In this document: one piece after another, positions 6,801 to 14,329 of the stretch | Position numbering within the stretch: position 1 is the first letter of the stretch | Layout of the letters: every line of letters starts with the position of its first letter | Source: Clostridia bacterium | GTDB lineage: Bacteria; Bacillota; Clostridia; UMGS1810 | DNA: 18,190 nt | NCBI GenBank assembly: GCA_017503945.1 | Contig: JAFVSB010000107.1 | Location: 1 to 18,190 of the forward strand | Direction: 5' to 3' | Notes under the pieces: model-generated | What the model was told of the DNA's origin: nothing | Database searches by the model: none | Seen by the model: the letters and a program-made list of their open reading frames with translations, nothing else | Program-made: the position numbers and the translations under genes

Positions 6801-7460
6801 ATGATGAGTGAACATTTTGAACCATCAGATATCAATGAAACCGAAGAGCAGGGGTCACAGGGCTCCAAGCTCAATGCTTTTTTAAAAGAAGTGCTCAGCT
6901 GGGTTTTGTGCATAGGTGTGGCTTTGTGCATCGCACTTGCGCTCAGAACATATGTGTTTACCAATGTCAAGGTTGACGGTAGCTCCATGTATCCCACACT
7001 GCAAAACAATCAGCGCCTTTTTACGCGCATCATAGGCTATAGCCCCGAGCGTGGTGACATCATCATCTTTAATCCTCAGCACAATGAGGAAATAGCCTAT
7101 GTAAAGAGAGTCATTGCCACCGAGGGTGACCGCATATGGATAGACGATACCACAGGCGAGGTGCACCTCAAAAAAAGCGGCAGTGACAGTTGGGAGATTC
7201 TCGATGAGCCTTACATTGCAAATGAGGTATATAACCGCATGAACATCAACTGTGCTCAGCGCTATACTGATGATAGCGGCGAAGAAGGGCTGCTCATCAA
7301 AAAAGACCACATCTTTGTTATGGGTGACAACCGCAACCACAGCAATGACAGCCGCAATGACACCGACTACAACCGCGTGGGTCAGGTGCATGTTGATTCT
7401 GTAATAGGCAAGGCATCATTGCGCTGGTGGCCCCTTGACCAGATAGGCAGCATACATTAA
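6801..7460 (+). CDS. lepB: Type I signal peptidase (S26A)
   Basis: This membrane-anchored serine protease removes signal peptides from exported preproteins on the outer face of the membrane. The 219 residues begin with an acidic, Gln-rich cytoplasmic tail, then one transmembrane segment (about 31-52). The catalytic boxes are clear: VDGSSMYPTL with nucleophile Ser62, YVKRVIATEGDRI with general base Lys102, and the box E motif GDNRNHSNDSR. The single N-terminal anchor and Ser/Lys dyad are typical of Gram-positive SipS-type enzymes. AAGGA at 6791-6795 precedes two adjacent ATG codons (6801 and 6804). The second has slightly better spacing. lepB between rplS and rbgA is common in Clostridia. It is distinct from the small S26-like protein at 10696. 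Confidence 0.96.
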   Translation: MMSEHFEPSDINETEEQGSQGSKLNAFLKEVLSWVLCIGVALCIALALRTYVFTNVKVDGSSMYPTLQNNQRLFTRIIGYSPERGDIIIFNPQHNEEIAYVKRVIATEGDRIWIDDTTGEVHLKKSGSDSWEILDEPYIANEVYNRMNINCAQRYTDDSGEEGLLIKKDHIFVMGDNRNHSNDSRNDTDYNRVGQVHVDSVIGKASLRWWPLDQIGSIH

Positions 7461-7467
7461 TATATAT

Positions 7468-7499
7468 TTGTAGGGACGCATGTGCTTGCGTCCCTACAA
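7468..7499. repeat. 13-bp inverted repeat between lepB and rbgA
   Basis: TTGTAGGGACGCA (7468-7480) pairs perfectly with TGCGTCCCTACAA (7487-7499) around a six-base loop. The downstream sequence GTGTTTTATG has only a short T-run, so it may act as a weak terminator. TAGGGACG-type hairpins resemble dispersed intergenic repeats, so a repeat-family origin is equally possible. Confidence 0.7.
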
Positions 7500-7534
7500 G
7501 TGTTTTATGACTTCGATTCAATCAGGAGGTTTTT

Positions 7535-8395
7535 ATGAATATACAATGGTTTCCGGGTCACATGACCAAGGCAATCCGCATGATGCAGGATAATCTAAAG
7601 CTTATAGACCTTGTCATAGAGCTTGTGGATGCCCGCTTGCCTCTTGGCAGCCGCAATCCCAAGGTTGACGAGCTGGTAGGAAACAAGCCCCACCTCATTT
7701 TGCTCAACAAAGCCGACATTGCCGACCCCAACCTCACCAAAGAGTGGGAGAGCTATTTTTCAGCTAAGGGCATAAGTGCCGCTGCGGTAAGCTCCACCTC
7801 GGGCAAGAGCCTTGGCTTTGTGTTTGACAAGTGCAAGGCGCTCCTTTCTGATAAGATAGAGCGCGAAAAGGCAAAGGGAATAGTCAATCGCAGCATCAAA
7901 ATAATGGTGTGCGGAGTGCCCAATGTGGGCAAGTCGTCTTTTATAAACAAGCTCTCGGGCAAAAAGAGCACCATCACGGGCGACCGCCCGGGCGTTACCA
8001 AGGGCAAGCAATGGATAAGGCTCAAAAACAATTTCGAGCTTCTCGACACCCCGGGCATTTTGTGGCCCAAGTTTGACGATGAAGAAGTAGGGCTCAGGCT
8101 TGCATTCACCGGTGCTGTAAAAGATGAGATAATGGACATCGAAGAGCTTGCCTGCCATTTGCTTGTGTTTTTGCGTGACAACTACCCCTCATCGCTTGCC
8201 GAGCGCTACAAAATGACAGGCTTCGATGACCTTGAGGGTTACGAAATGCTCGAGCTTCTTGGCAAAAAACGCGGCTTTGTTGTGTCAGGCGGCGAAATAG
8301 ACACCGAGCGCGCGGCACACATTCTTCTTGACGAATTTCGCGCAGCAAAGCTTGGATGCATCACCCTCGAAAAGCCTGAACAGGAGAACCAATGA
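7535..8395 (+). CDS. rbgA: Ribosome biogenesis GTPase RbgA (YlqF)
   Basis: RbgA is needed for a late step of 50S assembly, including incorporation of L16. It is a circularly permuted GTPase: the G4 motif NKAD (58-61) comes before the P-loop GVPNVGKSS (127-135) and DTPG (171-174). The N-terminus MNIQWFPGHMTKAIRMM is the family hallmark. The C-terminal ~100 residues form the helical RNA-binding domain. The 286-residue length is normal. AGGAGGT at 7524-7530 supports ATG 7535. Its TGA overlaps the rnhB ATG in the sequence ATGATGA, implying translational coupling. rbgA-rnhB adjacency is conserved in Firmicutes. Confidence 0.97.
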   Translation: MNIQWFPGHMTKAIRMMQDNLKLIDLVIELVDARLPLGSRNPKVDELVGNKPHLILLNKADIADPNLTKEWESYFSAKGISAAAVSSTSGKSLGFVFDKCKALLSDKIEREKAKGIVNRSIKIMVCGVPNVGKSSFINKLSGKKSTITGDRPGVTKGKQWIRLKNNFELLDTPGILWPKFDDEEVGLRLAFTGAVKDEIMDIEELACHLLVFLRDNYPSSLAERYKMTGFDDLEGYEMLELLGKKRGFVVSGGEIDTERAAHILLDEFRAAKLGCITLEKPEQENQ

Positions 8396-9006
8396 TGAAT
8401 AATGATATTTTTGCATACGAAACTGAGTGTCGCGCCATGGGTTATAGACTCATAGCAGGCGTCGATGAGGCGGGCAGAGGTCCCCTTGCAGGCGCGGTGT
8501 ATGCGGCGGCGGTTATTTTTGATGAGGGCGTGTATATAGACGGCGTAAATGACTCCAAAAAGCTCACTGCCAAAAAACGCGACGCGCTCTATGATGAAAT
8601 CATTGCCAAAGCAAGAGCCTATAGCATTTGTGCAATCGATGAAAAGACAATTGACGAAATAAACATTCTTGAAGCTACCTACAGGGCATTCCAGGGAGCC
8701 ATAGATGGTCTTAATCCTGCCCCCGACTATTGCCTCATAGACGGCAACCGTTCCAAAGGCATCACAGTGCCTCATCAGACTGTTGTCAAAGGTGATAGCC
8801 TCAGCTTTTCAATTGCGGCAGCTTCCATTCTTGCCAAGGTTGCGCGTGACCGCTATATTATAGAAGCCGACAAGCTCTATCCGCAATATGGCTTTGCCAT
8901 TCACAAAGGCTATGGCACCAAGGCTCACCTTGAAGCCATTGCCAAATTCGGTCCGTGTCCCATTCATCGCCTTACCTTCAAGGGCGTGAGGGAGCATGTG
9001 AAATGA
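8392..9006 (+). CDS. rnhB: Ribonuclease HII
   Basis: RNase HII cuts the RNA strand of RNA:DNA hybrids and starts removal of single ribonucleotides from DNA. The 204 residues contain GVDEAGRGPLAG with Asp25 and Glu26, then DSKKLTAKKRDALYDEI, LIDGN with Asp117, and VKGDSLSFSIAAASILAKV with Asp135. These four acids match the expected metal-binding set. The terminal HKGYGTKAHLEAI and GPCPIHR are also typical. Two adjacent in-frame ATGs (8392 and 8395) are possible. The second is better spaced from AGGAG at 8382-8386. The gene overlaps rbgA by four bases and yraN by four bases (ATGA at 9003). Confidence 0.97.
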   Translation: MMNNDIFAYETECRAMGYRLIAGVDEAGRGPLAGAVYAAAVIFDEGVYIDGVNDSKKLTAKKRDALYDEIIAKARAYSICAIDEKTIDEINILEATYRAFQGAIDGLNPAPDYCLIDGNRSKGITVPHQTVVKGDSLSFSIAAASILAKVARDRYIIEADKLYPQYGFAIHKGYGTKAHLEAIAKFGPCPIHRLTFKGVREHVK

Positions 9007-9374
9007 GGGGCAAAAACGCTTCGGGTGCTCTTGGCGAAGAGTGCGCCGCAAAGCATTTGGAGAGTCTTGGCTATCGCATCCTTTGCCGCAACTATCGCAC
9101 TCACCTTGCCGAAATTGACATAATTGCCACCCATGGCGGTTGCCTTTGCTTTGTAGAGGTCAAAACGCGCAAAAGCAAAAATTTTGGCTCGGCATACGAA
9201 TCGGTCAATTTTTCCAAGAGGCAAAAGATGATACTTGGTGCCAGAAGCTTCATGGCGGCAAACAGGTCATTTTCGCAGTTTCGCTTTGATGTGGTCGAAG
9301 TGTATGGCACAGCTGCAGGTGGCGGCTTTGCAGTAAACGAAATAAATGTAATCCAAAATGCATTTGAAGTATGA
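9003..9374 (+). CDS. yraN: YraN family protein (UPF0102), predicted nuclease fold
   Basis: This is a 123-residue member of the YraN/UPF0102 family, which has a PD-(D/E)XK nuclease-like fold and no settled function. The core is visible as AEIDIIATHGGCLCFVEVKT, with Glu37, Asp39, Glu52 and Lys54 in the arrangement expected of an active site. The N-terminal GALGEECAAKHLESLGYRIL is also typical. I chose ATG 9003, which overlaps the rnhB stop as ATGA and follows GAGGGAG (8988-8994). The frame is open upstream to a GTG at 8955, but that part lies within rnhB and does not look like the family. It is the last gene of the conserved block. Confidence 0.94.
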   Translation: MRGKNASGALGEECAAKHLESLGYRILCRNYRTHLAEIDIIATHGGCLCFVEVKTRKSKNFGSAYESVNFSKRQKMILGARSFMAANRSFSQFRFDVVEVYGTAAGGGFAVNEINVIQNAFEV

Positions 9375-9419
9375 CTTGATTTTGAATTGCTTTAATGGTA
9401 AACTAAAGAGAGGTTTTAT

Positions 9420-10406
9420 ATGATTGGTTATGCAGCTTCATCAGATGAATCGGGCAACTGCCAAAAAATAATAGTCACAGTGCTTTGCGGCGATGATTCT
9501 GAAAATGAGGTCTACGCAGTTTCGCGAGATTTTAAGCTTGTGCACTCTGTGAAAGGTGACGGCACTTTTCCGGTGCCTTATGCAGGTCTTGCGCGCATTG
9601 CCACCTTGCTTCACATCCAGGAGCTTGCTCTTTCATGTGCGTGCAAAATCAAATGGCAATATAGCGAGGGCTACGGTGCAGAGGTTTTGAAAACTGAGCT
9701 TTCAGACGGCGCATGGCTGCCGTTGCCTTTATATAATGAAAACTGCAAGCTGCCATGTGTCAATGTTACCGATGTTTTCTTTGCACATACACCCAAGCCG
9801 CTGGAAGCATCACTTGTGTGCGATATGCTTAATTTCTTGGTGCATCGCTCATCTCTTTTGGTGGCGCATCCGTTTTTTAGCTGTCACAACTCAGTATTTT
9901 GCAGTGTTGATATAATTGCGCCTCTCATGAAGCTTTTGGGTGATGAGCTTGGGTTTGCTTCATCTCGCTTTGACCTTGGCGTATGTAAATCAGGTGGTGA
10001 GCCAAGAGAGCGTGATGTGCTCGCAGCCCTTGATGCCTGCAAATTTCCTGCTTCGTCTTATGATGGCAACTCCCTTGTTTTCTTCATCAATGCCAAAAGA
10101 GATTGCCAAAGGTGCATAGCAAATGATTTTGCACATTGCATCGCAAACAAAAGCGGCTGGAAAGCTTTTGCAGCTCGCTTTCGGGAACACATATCCAAAA
10201 TGACCGACCGCTTGCTTTCGCTCTCGCAATCGCTTGTGATTGCAGGAAGTGTTGACTCTTTGTCAGATGTTTTGTATCTCAGCTTGTATGAGCTTCACAA
10301 TGCCTTTACTTTTTATGATGCAAGGCTTAGCCTTAAAAAGACGGTTCGCACTTCAAGAAAGCGCCAACGCATATTAAATGGGATCGATATCCCTGATTAT
10401 ATATAA
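9420..10406 (+). CDS. Uncharacterised Cys-rich protein at the head of the PqqD/ABC cluster
   Basis: I do not recognise this 328-residue protein. It has no signal peptide and no clear transmembrane segment, so it is probably cytoplasmic. It has 14 cysteines (about 4%). One cluster, C229-x2-C232 followed by H239 and C240, might bind metal, but the spacing fits no named motif I can assign. The C-terminal third (about 245-300) looks helical and Ser/Leu-rich, and the tail is basic (KKTVRTSRKRQR). The ATG follows AAAGAGAGG (9405-9413). It starts 45 bases after yraN and ends 19 bases before the PqqD-like gene, so it is probably in one operon with the PqqD, S26 and ABC genes. It could be a modification enzyme or scaffold for that system. 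That is inference from position only. Confidence 0.8.
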   Translation: MIGYAASSDESGNCQKIIVTVLCGDDSENEVYAVSRDFKLVHSVKGDGTFPVPYAGLARIATLLHIQELALSCACKIKWQYSEGYGAEVLKTELSDGAWLPLPLYNENCKLPCVNVTDVFFAHTPKPLEASLVCDMLNFLVHRSSLLVAHPFFSCHNSVFCSVDIIAPLMKLLGDELGFASSRFDLGVCKSGGEPRERDVLAALDACKFPASSYDGNSLVFFINAKRDCQRCIANDFAHCIANKSGWKAFAARFREHISKMTDRLLSLSQSLVIAGSVDSLSDVLYLSLYELHNAFTFYDARLSLKKTVRTSRKRQRILNGIDIPDYI

Positions 10407-10425
10407 CGAAAAGAGGAATAAAGTT

Positions 10426-10692
10426 ATGAAAATCAAAGAAGGCTTTATCTTAAAAGAAATTGCAGGCAGCTTTGTGGTGGTGCCTGTGGGTGATGATCTG
10501 GTGGATTTCACTCTCATGATAACCACCAACGAAACAGGTGCATTTTTGTGGAACTGTCTTTCGCAGCACCGAAGCGAGCAGGAGCTCGTGGCCATGCTCA
10601 AGGCAGAGTATGAAGGCGCCGATGATGCTCAGCTCAAAGCTGATGTAGCAGAATTTGTGGCTACACTCAAAGAAAATAATATTTTGGAGTAA
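10426..10692 (+). CDS. PqqD family peptide-binding (RRE-like) protein
   Basis: This 88-residue protein matches the PqqD family, small winged-helix proteins that bind leader peptides of ribosomally made, modified peptides (RiPP recognition elements). The pattern is clear: GFILKEIAGSFVVVPVGDD, the central TTNETGAFLWNCL (family core NETGAxLW), a helix QELVAMLKAEYEGADDAQL and a final VAEFVATLKENNILE. The start at 10426 has AAGAGG just upstream. An upstream in-frame ATG at 10378 lies inside the previous gene and would add non-family residues. It is followed three bases later by the S26-like gene. In gut Clostridia such proteins are commonly found with ABC exporters, HPr-kinase-like proteins and S24/S26 proteins. 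Confidence 0.92.
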   Translation: MKIKEGFILKEIAGSFVVVPVGDDLVDFTLMITTNETGAFLWNCLSQHRSEQELVAMLKAEYEGADDAQLKADVAEFVATLKENNILE

Positions 10693-10695
10693 TCT

Positions 10696-11163
10696 ATGAT
10701 ATCACAAAAAATAACGCCAAGCATCACAGAAATTGCGCCCTTTATATGCCAGAGCCTTGATGAGGGCAAGCGTGTCAGGCTCACAGTAACGGGCATGAGC
10801 ATGTATCCTATGCTTCGTGATCGTATGGACAGTGTTATAATCGAAAAGGCAGACTCGTTTTGCAAGTATGATGTGGTGCTCTATAAGCGCGCCAACGGCA
10901 AATATGTGCTTCACCGCATTGTGGGCGTTCATGGTGACAGCTTCACTTTTGCTGGCGACAATGAGCTTGCCAAAGAATATGGCATTGAGCGCGCAAACTG
11001 CATAGGCAAGATGAAAGCCTTTGAGCGCTCGGGCAAAACATATGACGCAAACTTGCTGTGGTATAGGCTCTATTCGCGCATGTGGGTATGCTTTTTTTCG
11101 TTTCGTCGCCCCCTTGGCAAGGTGCTGCGCCTGATAGCAAGGATATATAAAAGATTAAAATAA
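10696..11163 (+). CDS. Small S24/S26 family peptidase-like protein (Ser/His type)
   Basis: The 155 residues resemble the S26 signal peptidase fold. VTGMSMYPML contains the presumed nucleophile Ser35. YVLHRIVGVHGD puts His73 where bacterial LepB has lysine, as in SipW/ER-type signal peptidases, and FAGDNE (85-90) corresponds to the GDN box. Unlike the lepB product at 6801 it lacks an N-terminal membrane anchor. A basic, aromatic C-terminal stretch (LLWYRLYSRMWVCFFSF and following) could associate with the membrane. GGAG at 10686-10689 precedes the ATG, and the gene starts three bases after pqqD-like stops. Its place before an ABC exporter suggests processing of an exported peptide. Its activity and substrate are not shown by sequence. 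Confidence 0.88.
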   Translation: MISQKITPSITEIAPFICQSLDEGKRVRLTVTGMSMYPMLRDRMDSVIIEKADSFCKYDVVLYKRANGKYVLHRIVGVHGDSFTFAGDNELAKEYGIERANCIGKMKAFERSGKTYDANLLWYRLYSRMWVCFFSFRRPLGKVLRLIARIYKRLK

Positions 11164-11175
11164 CTATTTTTGTTT

Positions 11176-11205
11176 TGTCATTCTGAGGCGAAGCCGAAGA
11201 ATCTC
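11176..11205. repeat. Half copy of dispersed TGTCATTCTGAG repeat
   Basis: This 30-base stretch starts TGTCATTCTGAG and ends GAAGAATCTC. The same sequence minus two bases recurs at 15258-15285, where the full hairpin form is present. Here only one arm exists, between the S26-like stop and the ABC transporter ribosome binding site, inside the presumed operon. Confidence 0.75.
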
Positions 11206-11233
11206 AAAACAAACTTAACTAAGAGGTAATACC

Positions 11234-12895
11234 ATGAAAAAGAAAAGCTACAAGACCATAAGCTGGCTTTTTAATAATTCAAAGTTTGCAATGTGGCGCA
11301 TTTTAGTGCTTGCTGTCTTTGCGGTTCTGGTGTCATACATCAGCGTGAGATTTGCTCTTGTGTCCAAAGAACTGCTCGACACTGCAGTGGGCGGAGGTAG
11401 CATATGGCCGGCGGTGCGCTCGATAGCGGTGCTGGTGGTGTGTCAACTATCTTTGCAAATTGCCTACACTCTCATTCATCTGCACACCGAGACACAGCTC
11501 AAAAACCGCCTTCAGCGCAAAATCTTCCGCACTCTTTTAGGCAAAAAGTGGCTGGAGCTTTCCAAGCTTCATTCGGGCGAGCTTATGAATAGGCTAAACG
11601 GCGACACTTCCATTGTCACAACCAATGTAATGAATCTTGTGCCAAACATTTTCGCCTTTGCTTCGCGCATTGTGCTCGGTTTTTCGGCTCTTTATGCACT
11701 TGACCGCAGCTTTGCGCTTATCTTTGTCATCATAGGTCCTTTTGTGATGATAGTGGCAAGGCTCTACAGTAAGTTCGTCAAGCCTCTTCACAAGGAGTGC
11801 CTCCACAAGCAGGGCAAGACTCATTCGTTTATGCTCGAAACTTTGCAAAATGTGTTGGTTGTGAAATCCTTTGGTGCCTACGAGCGCATAGCCAAAATGG
11901 CAGAGCGCTTTCAGAAAGACCATCTTCGCTCAATTATGAAGAGGGGTTACATAAGCATCTTTGCCAACATTCTCTTCTTTGTATCTCTCACCATAGGCTA
12001 CTACTTCGCAGTTGCGTGGTGTGCATATAAGATATCGGCAGGCGTCATGACTGTGGGCACCTTCACCGCCATCATTCAGCTTGTGGGCCAGGTGCAAACT
12101 CCGTTTAAAGAGCTTGCCTCGGTTGTGCCTCAGGCATATGCCATGACCGCTTCGGCAGAAAGGCTTATTGAGCTTGAAGATATTCCCGACGAACAAACAA
12201 GATATCATAATCCCGATTATCTTCATATATATAATAAGATGCAATCAATATGTGTAAATGATGTTTCTTTTGCATATGACAATGAACAAATTCTTAGTGG
12301 TGCATCTGTGAAACTTGCCAAAAACAGCCTCACCACCATATCGGGCATTTCGGGCATAGGCAAAAGCACTCTCATGAAGCTCATGCTTGGCATATTGGAG
12401 CCAACTTGTGGCAGTGTAACCTTTGAGTGTGATGACGGCGAGGTCTATGAGGCGGATGCATCACTCAGACCTCTTTTTGCATATGTGCCTCAGGGCAACA
12501 TGGTGCTCTCGGGCACTGTGCGCGAAAACATAAGCTTTTTAAATGACTCTGTGGCAGAATGTGACATAATTGCCGCTGCAAAGACTGCATGCATATATGA
12601 TGTAATATCCGAGCTTGCCGATGGATTTGATACTGTGCTTGGCGAGGGTGGCTCAGGTCTTTCAGAGGGGCAGCTCCAAAGGCTCGCCGTTGCAAGGGCA
12701 ATCTGCTCAGGTGCGCCAATTCTTTTGCTCGATGAGGCAACCTCGGCTCTCGATGAAGTCACAGAGCAGCAAATGCTCACCAACATAAGAAACCTCAAAG
12801 ACCGCACCTGCATAATAATAAGCCACAAGGACTGTGCCGTTCGCCTCAGCGACAGCGTCATAGCCATAAAAGATGGCAAAATAACGCAAATGTAG
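11234..12895 (+). CDS. ABC exporter, fused membrane and ATP-binding domains
   Basis: This 553-residue half-transporter would form a homodimer, or heterodimer, that exports a peptide, lipid or drug. The N-terminal half has about six transmembrane segments, for example near 17-40, 58-80, 133-180 and 238-290, with the exporter coupling region LHSGELMNRLNGD. The ATPase half has Walker A GISGIGKST (371-379), Q-loop VPQGN, the signature LSEGQ (476-480), Walker B with D-loop ILLLDEATSALD (496-507) and the switch histidine in IISHKD. There is no N-terminal C39 peptidase domain, so leader removal would need a separate enzyme such as the S26-like neighbour. AAGAGGT (11221-11227) precedes the ATG. The ABC signature is LSEGQ rather than LSGGQ. 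Confidence 0.95.
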   Translation: MKKKSYKTISWLFNNSKFAMWRILVLAVFAVLVSYISVRFALVSKELLDTAVGGGSIWPAVRSIAVLVVCQLSLQIAYTLIHLHTETQLKNRLQRKIFRTLLGKKWLELSKLHSGELMNRLNGDTSIVTTNVMNLVPNIFAFASRIVLGFSALYALDRSFALIFVIIGPFVMIVARLYSKFVKPLHKECLHKQGKTHSFMLETLQNVLVVKSFGAYERIAKMAERFQKDHLRSIMKRGYISIFANILFFVSLTIGYYFAVAWCAYKISAGVMTVGTFTAIIQLVGQVQTPFKELASVVPQAYAMTASAERLIELEDIPDEQTRYHNPDYLHIYNKMQSICVNDVSFAYDNEQILSGASVKLAKNSLTTISGISGIGKSTLMKLMLGILEPTCGSVTFECDDGEVYEADASLRPLFAYVPQGNMVLSGTVRENISFLNDSVAECDIIAAAKTACIYDVISELADGFDTVLGEGGSGLSEGQLQRLAVARAICSGAPILLLDEATSALDEVTEQQMLTNIRNLKDRTCIIISHKDCAVRLSDSVIAIKDGKITQM

Positions 12896-12930
12896 AGTGG
12901 TGCAGTTTTGAAATACGAATTGGTGGTTCA

Positions 12931-12983
12931 TTTCACAGTTTTGTGAAAAATGTATAATTGATTGTATCATAAATTGTGCACAA
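12931..12983. promoter_or_regulatory. Two palindromes upstream of the secreted-protein promoter
   Basis: TTTCACA-GTTT-TGTGAAA (12931-12948) is a perfect 7-bp inverted repeat. TTGTGCACAA (12974-12983) is a perfect 10-base palindrome 27 bases before the -35 at 13011. The first may be a weak terminator for the ABC gene, though no T-run follows. Together they are candidate operators for the downstream unit. Confidence 0.45.
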
Positions 12984-13010
12984 ATTACATGTTTTTTTTG
13001 GAGAAAACTA

Positions 13011-13039
13011 TTGACATCTATAATTAATTTTGATAAAAT
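13011..13039 (+). promoter_or_regulatory. Near-consensus promoter of the secreted protein/peptide unit
   Basis: TTGACA (13011-13016), a 17-bp spacer and TAAAAT (13034-13039). The AT-rich surroundings and near-consensus match suggest strong expression of the two following genes, independent of the ABC operon. Confidence 0.85.
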
Positions 13040-13079
13040 AATCATAACGAAAAACATAGATAAGGAGATGTATGTCAAA

Positions 13080-13945
13080 ATGAAAAGCAGAAAATTAAAG
13101 CTGTATTAGCAGCTGTATCTGCTATCGCAGTACTTGCTACTGCAATGACAGGTTTTGCAGCAGCAACAATCACAACGTCAACACAGTACAACCCTGCACA
13201 GGCAGGCGTGGCAATTGTGAGAACACAGGTGTCCGGAGTATCAGCAGAGCAGTATACTCTTCTCGTTAAAGCTGGCGAGGGCGGTGCAGGTGTTGATGGC
13301 AACGGCACACTGTTTATTTTCCAGAGCTGTACCCCTGACTTCAACTATAAAATCAGCACCGATCCAGCAATCATCGGCACTGATCCGCTTCAGGCTCAGG
13401 TAATCACAGGCAATAATTTGGGTGTGACTGACGAAACCACACTCAACATCAAAGAAGCACGAGATTCATACAATGGTGTTAATTTCACTATGCAACCCAA
13501 TGATGATCTTGACTATATTGGAACAGAAGTTATCGACGTTGCCTTTGTTGCTAACGATGGCTATCAGATGGATAGAGTAGTGAGCAACGGCAAAGAATAT
13601 CTTTATGGATTCAATTCCGTAGAATTACCTTTTAAAAATGGTTCAATTAATTCAGTTGGTTTGGAGTATGCTACTTCTGAAATCACAAATGATGTTGTAA
13701 TCAGTGATGTAACAAAAATTGCTGATGGCACCAAAGTGACCACAGTTATGAAGGTTGTTGGTAACCCCACCGAAGTTGGTGTAATTTATGATGGCCACGC
13801 ATATAAGTCATTGGCTGAAGATGCTACATTTGTAGCTATCACACTTGATGGCGCAGGCGAAATTACAATTGACGAAAATGAAGTGACACCATATTATGTG
13901 CTTGATGGTGTGTATTACGACGCAGATGGCGTTGCAATTCAATAA
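13080..13945 (+). CDS. Secreted protein of unknown function with out-of-frame start region
   Basis: The frame through 13945 encodes a clear Sec signal peptide (IKAVLAAVSAIAVLATAMTG, with a cleavage-like FAAA) and about 260 residues of acidic, beta-rich, Cys-poor sequence I do not recognise. The signal-peptide frame has no ATG, GTG or TTG before ATG 13145, which lies inside the hydrophobic core. The ATGs near the binding site AAGGAG (13062-13067) are at 13072 and 13080. They read in other frames and stop after 3 and 9 codons. One extra A in the run 13083-13086 would give MKKQKIKAVLAA, a perfect signal peptide. One A less in 13077-13080 would also restore a start from 13072. So this is a frameshifted gene, a slippage switch or a sequencing error. 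A gene caller would probably report 13145-13945. Confidence 0.75.
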
Positions 13946-13968
13946 TTAACAGGAAGGAGATATTTATT

Positions 13969-14157
13969 ATGAAAACTTATGTAAAACCCACAGTAGATGT
14001 CGTTGAACTTTCTGTTAAGGAAAACATTGCAGTTCTCCCCACACCTGTTACTGGCGGTACTTTGTCAAGTACATATTATGCAAACGGATCACAGAACTAT
14101 GTAGAGACTGTTTATGATCTCACCAAGACATCTTCATCTGCAATCAACAACGCATAA
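13969..14157 (+). CDS. 62-residue leader-type peptide, candidate modified-peptide (RiPP) precursor
   Basis: This short gene has a strong binding site (GGAAGGAGA, 13952-13960), a normal nine-base spacing and a clean terminator downstream. The N-terminal part, MKTYVKPTVDVVELSVKENIA, resembles the YxKPxxxxxxLxxxxxIA pattern seen in many small clostridial precursor-like peptides. The rest is rich in Ser, Thr, Tyr, Asn and Gly, has no cysteine, and ends TSSSAINNA. There is no hydrophobic signal peptide. It sits 23 bases after the secreted protein and is near PqqD-like, S26-like, ABC and HPr-kinase-like genes. It could be the substrate those proteins recognise, process, phosphorylate and export. 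A structural or surface-associated small protein is the alternative. Confidence 0.75.
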   Translation: MKTYVKPTVDVVELSVKENIAVLPTPVTGGTLSSTYYANGSQNYVETVYDLTKTSSSAINNA

Positions 14158-14189
14158 TTGAGTTGTTATTCACTTAAATATATCAAAAG

Positions 14190-14220
14190 AAAGGTTGACT
14201 TATCTGTCAGCCTTTTTTTT
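14190..14220 (+). terminator. Rho-independent terminator after the small peptide gene
   Basis: AAAGGTTGAC (14190-14199) pairs with GTCAGCCTTT (14206-14215), with one G-U pair, around a six-base loop. The T-run continues to 14220. With the promoter at 13011 it bounds a two-gene unit. Confidence 0.88.
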
Positions 14221-14329
14221 GAATAAAGCGGTTTTCTTTAATTAATTTTATGATAAGCTTGCCACTCGAGCGTATAGAGTGATTTTACCCAGATATTTAA
14301 CTAAGCTATATTATATAGGTACAATTATT

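Noticed and set aside
9376..9404. TTGATT-17-TAAACT as a promoter for the 328-aa protein
   Set aside because: Transcription would begin at about 9411, within the ribosome binding site at 9405-9413. Read-through from the upstream block is more likely.
11234..12895. Peptidase-containing (C39) bacteriocin exporter
   Set aside because: The protein starts directly with the membrane domain. No N-terminal Cys/His protease domain is present.
14284..14312. TTTACC-17-TATATT as a promoter for the HPr-kinase-like gene
   Set aside because: The -10 matches well, but the start point would fall at or after the weak ribosome binding site. Some promoter is needed after the terminator at 14190-14220, but I cannot place it securely.
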